Of a DNA stretch of 7,327 nucleotides, positions 5,374 to 7,327 are shown one piece after another. Source of the stretch: DAOUCP01 sp034432155. Lineage in GTDB: Bacteria; Chloroflexota; Anaerolineae; Epilineales; Epilineaceae. The translations under genes were made by a program, and so were the position numbers. The DNA is taken from contig DAOUCP010000014.1 in NCBI GenBank assembly GCA_034432155.1, forward strand, positions 1 to 7,327, written 5' to 3'. The notes beneath the pieces were generated by a model that saw only the letters and a list, made by a program, of their open reading frames with translations, was not told the origin of the DNA and made no database searches. Positions within the stretch are counted from its first letter, which is position 1. Every line of letters starts with the position of its first letter.

Positions 5374-6513
5374 ATGAAGGCGATGTGCAGCCGGGAGGAC
5401 TTGGCGCGGGGACTCGCGGTCGTCAGCCGCGCCGTGGCGCCACGAACGACCCTGCCGATTCTCTCCAACATCCACGTGGAGACGGAAGGGTCGCGGCTTC
5501 GGCTGTCGGCCACCAACTTGGAGATCGGGATTCGCTGCTGGGTCGATGCCGATGTGGCCGTGGAGGGCGCGACGACCGTTCCAGCCCGAGTGTTGGGGGA
5601 GTTCGTCAACTCGCTGCTTACACCGCAGCTCAGCCTCGAGCTGCACCAGCCGTCTGAAACGCTCACCATCGTTTCCGATCGCTACCGGGCCGAGATCAAG
5701 GGCATCGATGCCAGCGACTTCCCCATCCTGCCCACCATTGAGCACGGGCAGCACTTCCTTCTGGACGGCGATACCCTGCGCGAGATGATCGCCCAGGTGA
5801 CCTTCTCGGCCGCCACGGACGACTCGCGCCCAGCCCTGATGGGCGTGCTGACGACGCTGGATCCGGAGCAGGGTCGCCTGACGATGGTGTCCGCCGATGG
5901 CTTCCGGCTGTCGGTACGCCGCGCACCGCTGGAAGTCTCCCTCCCGGAGAAGCTCGCGGTCAACATCCCGGCACGGGCGCTGCTCGAACTGTCGCGCATC
6001 GCGACGGTGGAAGGCGAGTCCGTGGCCATCACCATCACCGAGAGCCTCAACCAGATTCTCTTCAGCGTCAAGTCGGTGGAGCTGGTATCGCAACTCATCG
6101 ACGGCGCCTTCCCCGACTACGATCGCGTGATTCCCCAAGGCTTCGAGACCCGTGTGGTGGCCTCGACCAGGTCGCTTTTGAATGCCGTGCGCTTGGCGAC
6201 TCCGTTTGCCCGGGAGGCAGGCAATGTGGTTCGGCTCGAAGTGGTGCCCGAAGAGGGCGCGCAGCCGGCCAGTCTCCTGGTCACGGCCCAATCGGCGGAG
6301 GTGGGTGCGGGGCGCATGGAGGTGGATGCGTCGGTGACGGGGCCGGCCGTGCAAGGGGCCTTCAATGCCAAGTACCTGCTCGACGTGCTGAATGCCGTCG
6401 GCTCCGACCAGGTCGCGCTGGAGTTCAAGAGCGCGACCCAACCCTGTGTCTTCCGGCCTGTCCGCGACGTGGACTACGTCCACGTGGTGATGCCCATCCA
6501 CCTGGGCCAGTAG
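5374..6513 (+). CDS. dnaN: DNA polymerase III beta subunit (sliding clamp)
   Basis: This is the ring-shaped dimeric clamp that tethers DNA polymerase III and other replication and repair factors to DNA in the cytoplasm. At 379 residues it is near the family norm of about 370. The N-terminal domain shows REDLARGLAVVSRAVAPRTT (7-26), LPILSNI (27-33) and LSATNLEIGI (44-53). The domain 1-2 junction carries IDASDFPILP (111-120). The middle domain has VTFSAATDDSRPALMGVL (142-159) and SADGFRLSVRR (173-183). The third domain includes IDGAFPDYDRVIP (242-254) and NAKYLLDVLNA (331-341). The C-terminus VVMPIHLGQ is the usual end that forms part of the protein-binding pocket. It has its own promoter and strong SD, and recF follows 44 bp later, the common dnaN-recF order. 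Normally dnaA precedes it; here a zinc-ribbon gene does. Confidence 0.97.
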   Translation: MKAMCSREDLARGLAVVSRAVAPRTTLPILSNIHVETEGSRLRLSATNLEIGIRCWVDADVAVEGATTVPARVLGEFVNSLLTPQLSLELHQPSETLTIVSDRYRAEIKGIDASDFPILPTIEHGQHFLLDGDTLREMIAQVTFSAATDDSRPALMGVLTTLDPEQGRLTMVSADGFRLSVRRAPLEVSLPEKLAVNIPARALLELSRIATVEGESVAITITESLNQILFSVKSVELVSQLIDGAFPDYDRVIPQGFETRVVASTRSLLNAVRLATPFAREAGNVVRLEVVPEEGAQPASLLVTAQSAEVGAGRMEVDASVTGPAVQGAFNAKYLLDVLNAVGSDQVALEFKSATQPCVFRPVRDVDYVHVVMPIHLGQ

Positions 6514-6557
6514 CCAACGGGGCAAGCGACCACGCGGCGGCGAGCGAACCGGCAACC

Positions 6558-7327
6558 GTGCACCTGCGCCGCCTGGAACTGACCCACGTTCGCTGCTACC
6601 GACAGCTGGACCTCACGTTGCCGAGTGGCAGCGTCGTGCTTTGGGGCGGCAATGCGGCCGGCAAGTCCTCGCTTCTTGAGGCTCTCTTCGTGCTCGCCAC
6701 CACCAAGTCGCCGTACGCGACGAGCGATCGGCAATGGCTCGGTTGGGGCGCCCTGACCAGCGATGCGCCGTTCGGCCGGATCGTTGGCGAGGTTGTCCGC
6801 CGCGACGGACGGCATCTCATCGAGGTGATCCAGGCGCGCTTGCGCAACGATGGCCAAGAGCGGTTCGTCAAACGCGTGCGCGTCGACCATGTGCCACGGC
6901 GGGCCTTGGAGGCTATCGGCTGCCTGCAAGTCGTGCTGTTCACGCCCCGCGATCTGCGGATCGTCGATGGCTCGCCGGCCGACCGACGCCGCTATCTGGA
7001 TGTCCTCTTGTGTCAGGTCGATCCTGCCTACTGCCATGCCCTCAGCCAGTACAACCGCGTGCTCGCACAACGGAACCACCTCTTGCGGCAGCTCCGCACC
7101 CGTAGCGGCGATGTGGCGGAGCTGACTTTCTGGGAAGCGCGCCTGGCGGAGCACGGCGGTCGGGTGACCGCCGCGCGAGCGAACACCGTGGCCGCGCTCC
7201 AGCAGATGGCCTGCGCGGTGCACCGGCGGCTGGCCGGTGCAACAGAAGAGCTTGGCCTGGCGTATCGAAGCTCGCTGGGCGGGGACGAATTGCCGCGCGG
7301 CCAAGAAACGGCCGAAGGGGTCTTCGC
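6558..7327 (+). CDS. recF: RecF recombination mediator ATPase, 3'-truncated by window edge
   Basis: RecF is an SMC-like ATPase that, with RecO and RecR, helps load RecA at single-strand gaps and stalled forks. Reading from GTG 6558 gives VHLRRLELTHVRCYRQLDL, the standard RecF beginning. The Walker A motif GGNAAGKSS (30-38) follows. FTPRDLRIVDGSPADRRRYLD (128-148) is the strongest family signature and is followed by LSQYNRVLAQRN (162-173). About 256 codons are present with no stop before the window edge; full RecF is about 360-400 residues, so the C-terminal signature and Walker B part are missing only because the window ends. The Walker A reads AGKSS where most relatives have QGKTN, and ATPase function should be retained because the lysine is present. 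No good SD precedes the GTG; it lies 44 bp after dnaN and is probably co-transcribed. Confidence 0.95.
   Translation, partial: MHLRRLELTHVRCYRQLDLTLPSGSVVLWGGNAAGKSSLLEALFVLATTKSPYATSDRQWLGWGALTSDAPFGRIVGEVVRRDGRHLIEVIQARLRNDGQERFVKRVRVDHVPRRALEAIGCLQVVLFTPRDLRIVDGSPADRRRYLDVLLCQVDPAYCHALSQYNRVLAQRNHLLRQLRTRSGDVAELTFWEARLAEHGGRVTAARANTVAALQQMACAVHRRLAGATEELGLAYRSSLGGDELPRGQETAEGVF

Noticed and set aside
5471..5480. TCCACGTGGA palindrome as a parS site
   Set aside because: It encodes the conserved dnaN segment NIHVE and lacks the outer GTTT/AAAC bases of parS.
6480..6487. CCACGTGG palindrome as a parS site
   Set aside because: It encodes the conserved C-terminal YVHVVM of dnaN and has no parS flanks.
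5167..6555. Minus-strand open frame of 462 codons
   Set aside because: It is entirely antisense to dnaN, which has an unmistakable protein sequence and its own promoter and SD.
6474..7304. Minus-strand open frame of 276 codons
   Set aside because: It mirrors recF, whose plus-strand translation shows the Walker A and RecF signature.

Overview
The window is a high-GC bacterial chromosome segment carrying conserved replication and segregation genes. The order is jag (khpB), parA, parB, a short accessory interval, then dnaN and recF. Gene content, GC-rich codon use, GTG starts, and the particular methyltransferase and LAGLIDADG proteins between parB and dnaN suggest a Chloroflexota member, possibly Thermomicrobia-like. 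That placement is inference from remembered family resemblance, not a search. No dnaA gene or clear cluster of DnaA boxes was seen, so the origin itself is probably outside the window.

Layout. Positions 2-769 hold jag, already open at the left edge (RNA-binding KH/R3H protein). Positions 891-2533 hold parA and parB, which overlap by 4 bases (ATGA) and have a candidate promoter just upstream at 841-869. From 2999 back to 2469 on the minus strand lies a single-motif LAGLIDADG homing-endonuclease-like gene. Its repeat-rich tail runs antisense into the end of parB. Its upstream region (3000-3064) has a strong SD, a consensus TTGACA -35, and an inverted repeat made of two parS half sites (GTTTCAC / GTGAAAC) 13 bp apart. 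Positions 3298-4227 encode a class I SAM methyltransferase with a C-terminal zinc ribbon, with a candidate promoter at 3195-3224. Positions 4228-4456 are non-coding and hold a direct repeat of about 39 bp with period 84. Positions 4457-5170 encode a zinc-ribbon protein with C-terminal membrane segments and no recognised function. Positions 5171-5373 hold a good promoter (TTGCCG-N17-TATACT) and a G-rich leader for dnaN (5374-6513). recF begins at GTG 6558 and runs off the right edge.

Working together: ParA and ParB segregate the chromosome by acting on parS. DnaN is the sliding clamp, and RecF acts in gap repair and recombination at stalled forks. Jag is an RNA-binding regulator usually encoded beside yidC. 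The accessory interval is the unusual part: an endonuclease-like gene is divergent from the methyltransferase, and its promoter overlaps a parS-like sequence close to parB. No tRNA, rRNA, CRISPR array or insertion sequence was found, and no convincing intrinsic terminator (GC hairpin plus T-run) was seen after any gene.
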